A DNA stretch of 64,000 nucleotides, from assembly GCF_026262505.1 (NCBI RefSeq), contig NC_067208.1:19477962-19541961 (forward strand), in the 5' to 3' direction. Origin of the DNA: Trichomonas vaginalis G3 (taxonomy: Eukaryota > Parabasalia > Trichomonadida > Trichomonadidae). The notes under the pieces were generated by a model. The model was given only the letters and a program-made list of their open reading frames with translations. It was not told the origin of the DNA and did no database searches. Positions 38,151 to 48,250 of this stretch are shown in pieces (the stretch's first letter is position 1; each line of letters starts with the position of its first letter). Position numbers and translations under genes: made by a program.

Positions 38151-38953
38151 TTACTTACTAGTAAAATTTCTTTGTTATGACACTTTCTCCAGTTTATAGG
38201 ACCTCTCTCATATTCTATCTTATCGTATCTAAACTCATAGTCATGTATGTCCTCTAACCATCTCATGACACTTTCCAAACCACTTTTATCGGATGTAAAG
38301 TAAAAGCATGGATGGTTATGTAAAACGTCTAAAGTTTCTAAAGAGTCTCTCAAAGTCCAGTCTACTTGGTATTGAAAATCCCATGTGTTAAAGAACGGCG
38401 GGTCCACTATAAAGAAAACATTTTCCTTGTCTTTATATTTTTCATACAACTCTGTCCAATGACATCTCACAAACTCTATACCCTCAATATATTTTTCTAT
38501 GTTCTCTTTGAAAACATTTGTATAGTTAAGATATAAAACTTTTGACATAAGTGTTTCAATGTCATGAACTCTTATAGCACCACTATATAATAGTCTAGCA
38601 GATATACTATCCCAGTCAATATACTCTGCCTTTTTCAAAACCTCTCTGACAGTATTTTTCTTATCTAATGGTATACGTTCCATCTTACCTATAGGTATCT
38701 TTTCTTTTAACTCTTTCAATATTTTGTTTGTGTCTGGTATATGTTTGAGACGGTTCATATAGTTGTCGAAGTCATTGCATATAATCTTTGAGTCAGGAAA
38801 TATTGTATGGCACAAATGAGATATATAGAAACTTCCACCGAACAAGTCTACAAATGTTAGACCATTCGGTAGTTTCTTAAGTTCTCTCAATAGAATATCT
38901 TTACATCTACTCTTATTTCCAAAGAAGGGTAACGGTGGTTTTGTAAAATTCAT
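38135..38953 (-). CDS. Dam-like N6-adenine DNA methyltransferase, copy B
   Basis: 272 residues. PFFGNKSR, FVDLFGGSF and DPPF are all present. A handful of substitutions from 9769-10587 (for example DPPFFNTW in place of DPPFYNTW). It is the last gene before the right terminal repeat. Looks whole. Confidence 0.87.
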   Translation of the reverse strand: MNFTKPPLPFFGNKSRCKDILLRELKKLPNGLTFVDLFGGSFYISHLCHTIFPDSKIICNDFDNYMNRLKHIPDTNKILKELKEKIPIGKMERIPLDKKNTVREVLKKAEYIDWDSISARLLYSGAIRVHDIETLMSKVLYLNYTNVFKENIEKYIEGIEFVRCHWTELYEKYKDKENVFFIVDPPFFNTWDFQYQVDWTLRDSLETLDVLHNHPCFYFTSDKSGLESVMRWLEDIHDYEFRYDKIEYERGPINWRKCHNKEILLVSKCGLK

Positions 38954-39028
38954 TTTATATACAATAAAAATGTTTTTTCCCTGAAAAGTGACAGAAAAGT
39001 GACAAACATGAAAACTACTCGGTTAAGG

Positions 39029-40445
39029 TTTTTGACAGATGTTTTGTTGTGACTTCTTCGTAAAGACTTTGTTGAGACTTCTTCGTAAATGAGTGTAAAT
39101 GACCCAAAAATATATTTTAGGGTAGAAGGGTATATCTACCCCGTTTTCTACCCTCATTTCTACCCTCTTGAATTTTCATGAATTTCTTCGTAAAGACTTT
39201 GTTAAGACTTCTTCGTAAAGACTTTGTTGAGACTTCTTCGTAAAGACTTTGTTGAGACTTCTTCGTAAAGACTTTGTTGAGATTTCATCGTAAAGACTTT
39301 GTTAAGATTTCTTCGTAAAGACTTTGTTGAGATTTCTTCGTAAATGACCCTAGTAGTATATTTTTGGTGTAAAATTCATGAAAATTCAAGAGGGTAGAAA
39401 TGAGGGTAGAAAACGGGGTAGATATACCCTTCTACCCTAAAATATATTTTTGGGTCATTTACACTCATGAACTTTCTTGTCTATGTTTTGTTAAGATTTC
39501 TTCGTAAAGACTTTGTTGAGATTTCTTCGTAAAGACTTTGTTGAGACTTCTTCGTAAAGACTTTGTTGAGATTTCATCGTAAAGACTTTGTTAAGATTTC
39601 TTCGTAAAGACTTTGTTGAGATTTCTTCGTAAATGACCCTAGTAGTATATTTTTGGTGTAAAATTCATGAAAATTCAAGAGGGTAGAAATGAGGGTAGAA
39701 AACGGGGTAGATATACCCTTCTACCCTAAAATATATTTTTGGGTCATTTACACTCATGAACTTTCTTGTCTATGTTTTGTTAAGATTTCTTCGTAAAGAC
39801 TTTGTTGAGATTTCTTCGTAAAGACTTTGTCAAGACTTCATCGTAAAGACTTTGTCAAGACTTCTTCATAAAGACTTTGTCAAGACTTCTTCATAAAGAC
39901 TTTGTCAAGACTTCTTCATAAAGACTTTGTCAAGACTTCTTCGTAAAGACTTTGTCAAGACTTCTTCGTAAAGACTTTGTCAAGACTTCTTCGTAAATGT
40001 TTTGTTAAGACTTCTTCGTAAATGTTTTGTTAAGACTTCTTCGTAAAGACTTTGTCAAGACTTCTTCGTAAAGACTTTGTTGAGATTTCTTCGTAAATGT
40101 TTTGTCAAGACTTCATCGTAAAGACTTTGTCAAGACTTCTTCATAAAGACTTTGTCAAGACTTCTTCATAAAGACTTTGTCAAGACTTCTTCATAAAGAC
40201 TTTGTCAAGACTTCTTCGTAAAGACTTTGTCAAGACTTCTTCGTAAAGACTTTGTCAAGACTTCTTCGTAAATGTTTTGTTAAGACTTCTTCGTAAATGT
40301 TTTGTTAAGACTTCTTCGTAAAGACTTTGTCAAGACTTCTTCGTAAAGACTTTGTTGAGATTTCTTCGTAAATGTTTTGTCAAGACTTCATTTATACTAA
40401 ACATCTTCGGGGCTAGAGGGCACGAAGTGCCTGGAAGCCCCACTA

Positions 40446-40478
<33 letters not shown>
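39029..40478. repeat. Right terminal inverted repeat of element B
   Basis: Inverted match of 16274-17659, somewhat longer (1450 against 1386 bp) because of array-length differences and an internal duplication: a roughly 185-bp segment containing the GGGTAGATATACCC module and the CCCTAGTAGTATATTTTTGG stretch appears at about 39300-39485 and again at 39590-39780. It ends in the GGCAC-GAA-GTGCC hairpin and T-run. Confidence 0.88.
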
Positions 40479-40480
<2 letters not shown>

Positions 40481-40641
40481 TATTGCTTTATTACATATGT
40501 TAAGTAAATTTTTATAATGTAATTTGGAGAATAATCTTGAACAAGAATTTTAGTTATTCTTGGCTAGAGGATGTTTTATATAAATTACATAAAAGATAAA
40601 ACTTTATTACTTTTTATAAAATAAAATCAAAAGAAAAAAAA

Positions 40642-43600
40642 TTATACAAATAAGCTTTGACCTTCATCTTCCATATAGGATGTGCTTATTTGGGAATAGT
40701 TAGTATGTGAATACCCAGGAGAAAATATTCCTTGCTGTTGATTTTGCGGATAACCTAACGAGAACTGTTGCTGCTGATTAACCAGCATTGGTTGATTTTG
40801 TTGTTCATTGTAAATCATCTGTGAGCCATATGAGAATTGATTTTGTTGTTGATTCTCTGATGTTTGGACTTGTTGTGGAACAAATGAGAACTGGTTTTGT
40901 TGTTGATTCTCTGATGTTTGGACTTGTTGTGGAACAAATGAGAACTGGTTTTGTTGTTGATTCTCTGATGTTTGGACTTGTTGTGGAACAAATGAGAATT
41001 GATTTTGTTGTTGATTCTCTGATGTTTGGACTTGTTGTGGAACAAATGAGAACTGGTTTTGTTGTTGATTCTCTGATGTTTGGACTTGTTGTGGAACAAA
41101 TGAGAATTGATTTTGTTGTTGATTCTCTGATGTTTGGACTTGTTGTGGAACAAATGAGAACTGGTTTTGTTGTTGATTCTCTGATGTTTGGACTTGTTGT
41201 GGAACAAATGAGAACTGGTTTTGTTGTTGATTCTCTGATGTTTGGACTTGTTGTGGAACAAATGAGAACTGGTTTTGTTGTTGATTCTCTGATGTTTGGA
41301 CTTGTTGTGGAACAAATGAGAACTGGTTTTGTTGTTGATTCTCTGATGTTTGGACTTGTTGTGGAACAAATGAGAATTGATTTTGTTGTTGATTCTCTGA
41401 TGTTTGGACTTGTTGTGGAACAAATGAGAACTGGTTTTGTTGTTGATTCTCTGATGTTTGGACTTGTTGTGGAACAAATGAGAATTGATTTTGTTGTTGA
41501 TTCTCTGATGTTTGGACTTGTTGTGGAACAAATGAGAACTGGTTTTGTTGTTGATTCTCTGATGTTTGGACTTGTTGTGGAACAAATGAGAACTGGTTTT
41601 GTTGTTGATTCTCTGATGTTTGGACTTGTTGTGGAACAAATGAGAATTGATTTTGTTGTTGATTCTCTGATGTTTGGACTTGTTGTGGAACAAATGAGAA
41701 CTGGTTTTGCTGTGGAACAAAATTGTTCATTGCTTGCATAAAATTAAACATCATTTGTGATGGATCTGTAAATTGATTGGCAGTTCCATTCTGATTGAAT
41801 CCATTATCCTGTTGTTGAACAAATGACTGCTGATTGAATTGAGTAAACAACTCAACAAGCATTTGTGGAGAATTTTGTGTTTGAGGTTGAGACATTGTTG
41901 TCAAAGATTGACATTGGGGAGATGCAAAACACAAATTATCTTGTGATTGCTGATCAGTGTTAACTCCAAACTGTGGACTTTGTTGAGCAAATGTTTGATT
42001 ATTTGATTGAGCAAAAGATTGATTTTGTTGTTGAAGATTAATTACAGATTTTTGCGTTTCCATCTGTTCTTTACATTTTGCTGAGTTTATTGTTTTATCA
42101 TATCCAAAAATAATTTCTTTTTGAGTTTCTTTTTCTGTTACAATTTCTTTCATCTGATTGAATACTTCAATAAAAATCATATTTTCGCTTTTCTTTGAAT
42201 AATCAATTAATGATTGATATATAAAATAAATCTTATCTTTGCTCAATGAATTCTTAAAAATAATATAAGGAAGTTGAAGACAAAGATTTATTGCGCTTGT
42301 ATCATTAAGATTTTTCGCATCTTCGATTTTGAACGATTCAATTTGAAATGTTGGATCCCCAAAATTGAACGAAAATGTATCAACTTTTTTCATGTCGATA
42401 TCATTAGAATTCATTGTATTTATCTCATATCTTGTGAATTTAATGACATCTTTTTGGCAATTAGATGAATTATTGTTATCGAAATAATGCAACGAGTCTA
42501 ACCAATCTTGAGTTTGGAAATTTGTCATTTCACTTAAATAATCAAAAATTTCGAATATGTCATTTATCTTAATTGGGCATATCAACCTGTACTTTATTTT
42601 TTTGATAATCCTGATTTTATCAACAAAAATGTCAACAATACTTTTGATCATTGAGTCTTGATCATTGACTTTGGGTTTAAATTCTCTAGCAAATTTGTAA
42701 AACTTATTGAAGAAAAATAATAAGTCTTTCTTGCTGAGTTTTTCTAATATTGGTTTCATGTATGAAATATCTTCTGACATTGGCACCCATGAATGGATCC
42801 ATAGATTTGATTCATCATCATAATCAGGATCAAAATTTTCACTGCATAATCTAATACATGTCTTTACCATTGTTTCTGAATTGAACTGCTTTTCTTGAAC
42901 TATTCTAACTCTTGAATTGTTTTCAATAACAAGAAAACAAAAGTTAGTAACATAATCAGGATATACATTTTTGATGTTGAAATCGATATAGCAATTAATA
43001 TTCGGTTCATCATATGAGATGAAATAAAATCCAAATATCGTGACCATTATAAATTTATGATATGGCTGTGGTACGAATTGCTTTGGTCTGATTTCATTCC
43101 AATCGCAAATTTCAAAATCATAATAATTGACGGGATAGTTATTAAGATCTTCATCATTCCATGAAAAGCAAATTTGATCATCATTCATCTCAAATGTAGC
43201 ATCAGGGAAAATGACATTGTAATGAATGATTTTCTTTTTATCTTTACAACTGAAAATAAAATCAATGAAATTTTCTTTCTTTGGCTTTGTAGGGAAACAA
43301 ATTTTTAATGTCAGCTTTCTATCAGTGATAGTTAAATCAGAACAGTCTAATTCATCACTGTATTTCATTTCAACATTCATTGTCTTCTTGTCATATCCAA
43401 ATATATTAAATGTGTTAATATTCTTAAAGATTCCTGCAAATAATTTATTTGTTTCAATAAATTTCTTATCACCTCTAGAATGGTAAATCATTTTCACGTC
43501 TAATTCCTCTTCGAATTGGATTCCAGTATACATACTATTGTTTTCTTCTTTGCATGTGTGAACAACAATTCCAAAGTTTGGATTATTCTTAACTGAAAGT

Positions 43601-44487
43601 TTTGATAAAAAGTTGTTTTCTTGTGAGCAAGTAACATCTATTCCGTAGATATCGATCCAATGAGGAATTATATCAAAATGATTATCAAATACAGAGATAT
43701 TCAATTGCTTGTTCTGACTATTCAATGATACTATTGGTCTTTTTGTTTCATTATCAATTCTGATATCAACATCATCAATTTTGATGTAACAAAGACTATC
43801 AACAATATTGTATTTGTAACACAACGAGAATTCAAATTTATTAATTGTTATTTTTGCTGTGAAAGATTTCTCGATTAGCTGAAGTGTATCGTGATGAATG
43901 TTTAGAGTGATCATAGAGTTTTCATATGAATAAGTTATGAAACTTTTATCAGATGAAACCAAAATTAATGGATTATTCGTGTCATCGCTGATGTATTTGA
44001 TATTGATAGAGATTGGATATGAAATAATATCATTTACATCATGATTGGTAATTTCAATTTTGGAGAAATTGGAATAGGTTTTCCCTTCAAATTGTTCAAT
44101 GAATAAATGATCAGACTTGTTATAAAACAATTTTTTTGTTTCCTTTGGCAAATTGTAAATTGGCCGTTTTGATTCAACTTGTTTTGAAAGATTTTTATTC
44201 TGTTTTTGTTTCTTCTTTTTTGAATTTTTGTTATTCAATTCCAAACCGCGATATCCGTTTGTTGTTCCTTCTTGTTTTTCAATGATAACTTCCTCTGAAT
44301 TTGATGAATCATTGTAATTTGTAGCTTTGGCAAAATCTTGAATATTATCCCTGATTAAAATGAGTTCTTTTTCATCATAAATATCTGAAAGTTTTGCATT
44401 TATTTTCTCAAAAACTGGTAAATTCTTGATTTGAGGGATAATCGATGCTCTGATTCTTTGAAGGTAGTTGCAATGAGAAACAATCAT
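40642..44487 (-). CDS. Large unknown host protein with 16 Q-rich tandem repeats
   Basis: 1281 residues with no domain I recognise. Residues about 1-830 are mixed alpha/beta with Lys/Asn-rich stretches, including KKKKQKQNKNLSKQ near 85. Residues about 850-1280 are Gln/Asn/Ser-rich. There 16 copies of the 18-mer FSFVPQQVQTSENQQQNQ follow one another, then a tail ending SYMEDEGQSLFV. The ATG at 44487 directly follows the TAA of the ORF 44488-45447 in the same frame, so this may be the C-terminal part of one longer gene. Low-complexity Gln/Asn repeats of this type often mediate protein-protein association; no function can be assigned. Confidence 0.68.
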   Translation of the reverse strand: MIVSHCNYLQRIRASIIPQIKNLPVFEKINAKLSDIYDEKELILIRDNIQDFAKATNYNDSSNSEEVIIEKQEGTTNGYRGLELNNKNSKKKKQKQNKNLSKQVESKRPIYNLPKETKKLFYNKSDHLFIEQFEGKTYSNFSKIEITNHDVNDIISYPISINIKYISDDTNNPLILVSSDKSFITYSYENSMITLNIHHDTLQLIEKSFTAKITINKFEFSLCYKYNIVDSLCYIKIDDVDIRIDNETKRPIVSLNSQNKQLNISVFDNHFDIIPHWIDIYGIDVTCSQENNFLSKLSVKNNPNFGIVVHTCKEENNSMYTGIQFEEELDVKMIYHSRGDKKFIETNKLFAGIFKNINTFNIFGYDKKTMNVEMKYSDELDCSDLTITDRKLTLKICFPTKPKKENFIDFIFSCKDKKKIIHYNVIFPDATFEMNDDQICFSWNDEDLNNYPVNYYDFEICDWNEIRPKQFVPQPYHKFIMVTIFGFYFISYDEPNINCYIDFNIKNVYPDYVTNFCFLVIENNSRVRIVQEKQFNSETMVKTCIRLCSENFDPDYDDESNLWIHSWVPMSEDISYMKPILEKLSKKDLLFFFNKFYKFAREFKPKVNDQDSMIKSIVDIFVDKIRIIKKIKYRLICPIKINDIFEIFDYLSEMTNFQTQDWLDSLHYFDNNNSSNCQKDVIKFTRYEINTMNSNDIDMKKVDTFSFNFGDPTFQIESFKIEDAKNLNDTSAINLCLQLPYIIFKNSLSKDKIYFIYQSLIDYSKKSENMIFIEVFNQMKEIVTEKETQKEIIFGYDKTINSAKCKEQMETQKSVINLQQQNQSFAQSNNQTFAQQSPQFGVNTDQQSQDNLCFASPQCQSLTTMSQPQTQNSPQMLVELFTQFNQQSFVQQQDNGFNQNGTANQFTDPSQMMFNFMQAMNNFVPQQNQFSFVPQQVQTSENQQQNQFSFVPQQVQTSENQQQNQFSFVPQQVQTSENQQQNQFSFVPQQVQTSENQQQNQFSFVPQQVQTSENQQQNQFSFVPQQVQTSENQQQNQFSFVPQQVQTSENQQQNQFSFVPQQVQTSENQQQNQFSFVPQQVQTSENQQQNQFSFVPQQVQTSENQQQNQFSFVPQQVQTSENQQQNQFSFVPQQVQTSENQQQNQFSFVPQQVQTSENQQQNQFSFVPQQVQTSENQQQNQFSFVPQQVQTSENQQQNQFSFVPQQVQTSENQQQNQFSYGSQMIYNEQQNQPMLVNQQQQFSLGYPQNQQQGIFSPGYSHTNYSQISTSYMEDEGQSLFV
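40830..41693. repeat. 54-bp coding minisatellite, 16 units
   Basis: Sixteen head-to-tail 54-bp units inside the gene above. On the plus strand there are only two unit types, differing by two bases (GAGAACTGG or GAGAATTGA). Otherwise units are identical, which points to very recent expansion or homogenisation. Because 54 is divisible by 3, long open frames also appear on the plus strand (40788-41741) and in a second minus-strand frame. Confidence 0.93.
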
Positions 44488-45447
44488 TTATGCAAGTCTT
44501 GAGTTTGAATTTTTGTAGATTTCGAATTCCTCATCTTTTGAATGTTTTTTTATATATTCCTTAATGATGTCATCCAAATTTTCTGTTTTCAAATCTTCTG
44601 CACATTCCATAATATAATACAAACACTTTATTGTTGAAATGAACTTCTTATCATTGCAGCTCTTATTGTAAACTTCATCAATGTTCGCCGAAACAATATT
44701 TTGCAATTCCATGTTTTGCTCAATTGGGAATGGTTCATCTTTCTGAAAGAGTTTCCATCCAATGAAACTAGAAAGCGTAAGGTTGTAAGTTGGTGACGTA
44801 TTCATTAATTTTTCAGTGCCAAATTGGATTTCGATAAAAAGATACAATTCTTTTGTTAATTGCGGTGAATTCAAAAAAGCACCAATCATATAATCTAGAA
44901 CAAATATAGGTCTTTCGACATTCTTGATTTTATTTGCATTATAATTGGCTATAAATTTATAAAAATCACTCCAAATAGTGTTTTCCTGAAATACTTCATT
45001 ATTATAAAAACATAAGTTGAAAGGAGCAAGATCACTATAAAAATCAATGAAATCATCAGCTGATTTAAATAGTTTAACAATTTGCATCAAAAATATTGGA
45101 AATGCGTATTTTTTCTCGGATAAGAATTTATACAATTCATACTTTTTCCTTTCATTTAGTTTACTTACTCTGCTTTCCCTTATATTAAACAAGAGGATAT
45201 TTTCAGGAATTCGATCCTTTAAAATGATTACATTGTTGTTATGCCATATTGGTGCAGTAAATCGATCCAATGCTGTTAGAATTGTTCTAAACTCTTCTAA
45301 AGTAAGATCGTTTATCAAATTCTTCCATGGTGTGATGTCGAACATAATCCAATTGAATTTTAAATAGTTTACAAAAAATTTTAATAAATTGATAAGACGG
45401 GATTTTTTGAATTCAATCATTTTTAGTCCAATTCCTGTCTTTATCAC
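44488..45447 (-). CDS. Unknown host ORF in frame with the repeat protein
   Basis: 319 residues, helical in appearance (FDITPWKNLINDLTLEEFRT; SADDFIDFYSDLAPFNLCFY), with no domain recognised. The first useful Met may be the one at MIEFKKSRLINLL. It ends ...NSNSRLA-TAA, and the very next codon in the same frame is the ATG of 40642-44487. A single 1601-codon gene interrupted by one TAA is the simplest reading; two abutting genes without any space would be unusual. Confidence 0.6.
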   Translation of the reverse strand: MIKTGIGLKMIEFKKSRLINLLKFFVNYLKFNWIMFDITPWKNLINDLTLEEFRTILTALDRFTAPIWHNNNVIILKDRIPENILLFNIRESRVSKLNERKKYELYKFLSEKKYAFPIFLMQIVKLFKSADDFIDFYSDLAPFNLCFYNNEVFQENTIWSDFYKFIANYNANKIKNVERPIFVLDYMIGAFLNSPQLTKELYLFIEIQFGTEKLMNTSPTYNLTLSSFIGWKLFQKDEPFPIEQNMELQNIVSANIDEVYNKSCNDKKFISTIKCLYYIMECAEDLKTENLDDIIKEYIKKHSKDEEFEIYKNSNSRLA

Positions 45448-45568
45448 ATAATATTGATAAATATGTGACTGTATATTGCTATTTTGGATTTCGTTTTTTA
45501 AGTTTTGACGTGAAATATAGTTTTCTTATGATTATATATATAACTACATTTATTAGTACAGTCAGAAT

Positions 45569-46762
45569 TTAAAGGGATGACTGATATTTTGTTAATTCAT
45601 CAAAAACATCACCAACTTTACAATAGAAGTCCATATTCTTCAAAAAGTACTTAATAGATGATGCCAATTTGCTAACTTCATCTGTCGAAACCGAATTTGT
45701 TGGGTGTCTAAGTTGGCAAATCAATTCTTTTGATTTTCCGTGATCAACTGTGTATGTGAGGAAGCATAATTCACCCGAAGAGTAGTTGTTTGGAATGAGA
45801 AGTGATGCGCTAATATCTAAAATTGGTCCTGTTGCTTTGAATACGCCAACATTGGATGTTTCGAGGTTAAGACTGTTTAGAAGTGGCGATTTGAAGTTAG
45901 AATTCTTAATAAATCTAAACAAATCATCCAAAGCTTGCTTTGAATCAAATATCTTTCTAAATCTGGAGCAAACAGACTGAAGTGTTTCATTTCTATCTTT
46001 CATGGGAACTGCAACTGCCTTGCGTGCAAAAATATCTGCGTGCTCGAATGTTGTTTTCGAAAGATATGGTCGTAAGTTAACGCAGACATAGACTCCGTAT
46101 TTATCAAGGTATCCATTGTGTGCTGCTGTTGAAAGGATAAAGGATGTCCAGATATTATCTGTAATATTCTTAACTTTCTTTGTATTTTTATTGAATGCTT
46201 TTAATTGTTCGTGAGGAATAACGAATCTGTAATGAGCTGCTGGATCTGTGTCTTTCTTTGGTGTTGTAGTTAAAGTGTAATTGAAGGATGACGAATCAAA
46301 GTTTGCTTCTCCGGAAATATTTTGTAAATAATCACTGAACGCATCTTCTAGGGAAATGGACATTTGCGAGTGCTTGTCTTCCAATTTAGATTCTCCTAAT
46401 ATGTACTTATTAAGTTCCATTAAATATCCACCATCGGAAGCTGTATGGTTGGAATTCAAAATAACCATGTTGTCATTGTATGTAACAATACCTAATGTTT
46501 CATTACATGATGGAGTATGATGTTGTTGAACAAATTTCGTTGCTTGGACTAAATCTGGAAATTCTGGTATTTTGACTATATCTGGTGTTTTATCGAGTGG
46601 TATTAAATGAGTACCATCGGATCTTAGTCGAGTTCCTAAAACTTTGTGATTCAATAAATTTGCTACGTCAAAAGCATCTGATTTAGAACCAAATTTCATT
46701 GTTAGTTGGACCCATATTTTACCTTTAATCGGAAATGTTTCGAAGGGTGATAATTTTCTCAT
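45569..46762 (-). CDS. CAT/condensation-fold acyltransferase-like protein, copy 1
   Basis: 397 residues. HTASDG at residues 106-111 (in ILNSNHTASDGGYLMEL) is the HxxxDG catalytic motif of the chloramphenicol-acetyltransferase/condensation-domain superfamily, where the His acts as general base in acyl transfer. The length fits one full two-lobed domain; SNVGVFKATGPILDIS near residue 300 is like the second-lobe strand of the family. No signal peptide or membrane segment. First of three tandem copies on one strand, with ATAATTATTGGCCAG just before ATG as in copy 2. Its substrate is unknown; alcohol acetyltransferase-like is the nearest description. Confidence 0.68.
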   Translation of the reverse strand: MRKLSPFETFPIKGKIWVQLTMKFGSKSDAFDVANLLNHKVLGTRLRSDGTHLIPLDKTPDIVKIPEFPDLVQATKFVQQHHTPSCNETLGIVTYNDNMVILNSNHTASDGGYLMELNKYILGESKLEDKHSQMSISLEDAFSDYLQNISGEANFDSSSFNYTLTTTPKKDTDPAAHYRFVIPHEQLKAFNKNTKKVKNITDNIWTSFILSTAAHNGYLDKYGVYVCVNLRPYLSKTTFEHADIFARKAVAVPMKDRNETLQSVCSRFRKIFDSKQALDDLFRFIKNSNFKSPLLNSLNLETSNVGVFKATGPILDISASLLIPNNYSSGELCFLTYTVDHGKSKELICQLRHPTNSVSTDEVSKLASSIKYFLKNMDFYCKVGDVFDELTKYQSSL

Positions 46763-46902
46763 CTGGCCAATAATTATTCACTCAAAAAATGTCATTTTTT
46801 TATTTGAACTCATCCTTTAGGATGATTATTGAAATTTAATAAGGCACTTGTTTGTTAATTCATCAAAACATGTTTATTACAGTAGTTATTTAATAAAAAA
46901 AA

Positions 46903-48093
46903 TCATAATGAAGATTGATATTTTGCTAATTCATCAAAAACATCACCAACTTTGCAGGATAAGTCCATATTCCTCATAAATAATTCTGATGCTGCTGCTG
47001 TTTTGCCGATTTCCTCTGTAGAAACCAAATTTGTTGGGTGTCTAAGTTGGCAAATCAATTCTTTCGTCTTTCCATGGTCTACGGTATACGTAAGGAAGCA
47101 CAATTCGTTAGCAGTGAAGTTGTTTGGAATGTAAAGCGCAACATTAATATCTAAAATCGGACCTGTTGCTTTGTAAACACCAACATTAGATGTTTCTAAG
47201 TTAAACATGCCATTTAGAGGCGCTTTAAAGTTACCATCTCTTTGCAATCTAAACATATCATCTAAAGCTTGTTTTGAGTCAAATATTTTTCTGAATCTAG
47301 AACAAACTGACTGGAGTGTTTCATTTCTGTCTTTCATTGGAACTGCAACAGCTTTACGAGAGAAAATGTTTGCATAGTCAAAAGTAACTTTTGGAAGATA
47401 TGGTCTCAAGTTAACACAGGCGAAGCATCCGTAGTTGTCAAGATATCCATTATGTGCAGCTGATGATAGGATAAACGATGTCCAGATGTTATCTGTAAAA
47501 CTTTGAACTTTCTTTGTATTTTTATTATATGCTTTTAATTGTTCGTGTGGGATAACAAATCTGTAAAAACCTGCAGGATCTGTATCTTTCTTTGGCGATT
47601 TTGTTAAAGAATACTTGTAGAGGGTAGTAGTAAAGCTAGTTTGTCCAGGAAGACTGTTATAATATTTAGAAAATGCTTCATCAAAGGAAATAGGTAATGG
47701 AGAATGTTTGTCTTCGATATCAGATTCTCCTAATATGTACTTATTAAGTTCCATTAAATATCCACCATCGGAAGCTGTATGGTTGGAATTCAAAATAACC
47801 ATGTTGTCATTGTATGTAACAATACCTAATGTTTCATTACATGATGGAGTATGATGTTGTTGAACAAATTTCGTTGCTTGGACTAAATCTGGAAATTCTG
47901 GTATTTTGACTATATCTGGTGTTTTATCGAGTGGTATTAAATGAGTACCATCGGATCTTAGTCGAGTTCCTAAAACTTTGTGATTCAATAAATTTGCTAC
48001 GTCAAAAGCATCTGATTTAGAACCAAATTTCATTGCTAGTTGGACCCATATTTTACCTTTAATCGGAAATGTTTCGAAAGGAGATAGTTTTCT
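46903..48093 (-). CDS. CAT/condensation-fold acyltransferase-like protein, copy 2
   Basis: 396 residues from the ATG at 48093, chosen because copies 1 and 3 start at the same MRKL; the frame is open to 48129. HTASDG is kept. The first ~130 residues are the same as copy 1 except one substitution, while the stretch KVTFDYANIFSRKAVAVPMK onward matches copy 3, so it is a mosaic of its neighbours. C-terminal difference: KTAAASELFMRNMDLSCKVG. Confidence 0.68.
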   Translation of the reverse strand, partial: RKLSPFETFPIKGKIWVQLAMKFGSKSDAFDVANLLNHKVLGTRLRSDGTHLIPLDKTPDIVKIPEFPDLVQATKFVQQHHTPSCNETLGIVTYNDNMVILNSNHTASDGGYLMELNKYILGESDIEDKHSPLPISFDEAFSKYYNSLPGQTSFTTTLYKYSLTKSPKKDTDPAGFYRFVIPHEQLKAYNKNTKKVQSFTDNIWTSFILSSAAHNGYLDNYGCFACVNLRPYLPKVTFDYANIFSRKAVAVPMKDRNETLQSVCSRFRKIFDSKQALDDMFRLQRDGNFKAPLNGMFNLETSNVGVYKATGPILDINVALYIPNNFTANELCFLTYTVDHGKTKELICQLRHPTNLVSTEEIGKTAAASELFMRNMDLSCKVGDVFDELAKYQSSL

Positions 48094-48250
48094 CATCTGG
48101 CCAATATTATTCCAAAAATAAAATGGCATTTTTTCAATGATATCTCATTTTCAAATCGACTCTTTTCATTATATAGTCATTTAAATAAAAAATATATTTA
48201 TATTTTATTTAGAAACAAAATTCATAAATTTTAATCAAGAATCATATATC

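Larger units (their letters stand above)
16274..40478. mobile_element. Maverick/Polinton element B, end to end (broken)
   Basis: 24,205 bp from the A-run at 16274-16300 to the T-run at 40448-40478, with long terminal inverted repeats. Parts from left to right: coiled-coil/Q-rich protein, unknown protein, major capsid-like region, small genes, minor capsid-like region, SF3 helicase, HNH protein, packaging ATPase, two KilA-N proteins, unknown protein, 280-residue family protein, polymerase remnant, small virion-type genes, integrase, tail fibre, second family protein, small proteins, and methyltransferase. No Ulp1-type protease was recognised. The element looks broken, with roughly ten or more breaks concentrated in its left half and about three in the right half. 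The near-identity of its right half with element A argues for a recent origin of both. Confidence 0.9.

Noticed and set aside
16274-40478. Ulp1/adenain-type cysteine protease expected in Polintons
   Set aside because: I could not find His-Asp-Cys signature stretches in any ORF; not annotated.
16268-40484. 6-bp target duplication of element B
   Set aside because: ACATATT before the A-run and ATTATTG after the T-run do not match at 6 bp under any offset I tried.
40815-41720. 301-residue minus-strand ORF with NKSKHQRINNKTSSHLFH repeats
   Set aside because: Another frame of the same minisatellite.
40788-41741. 317-residue plus-strand ORF with MRTGFVVDSLMFGLVVEQ repeats
   Set aside because: It is the antisense of the 54-bp coding minisatellite; open only because the unit length is a multiple of three.
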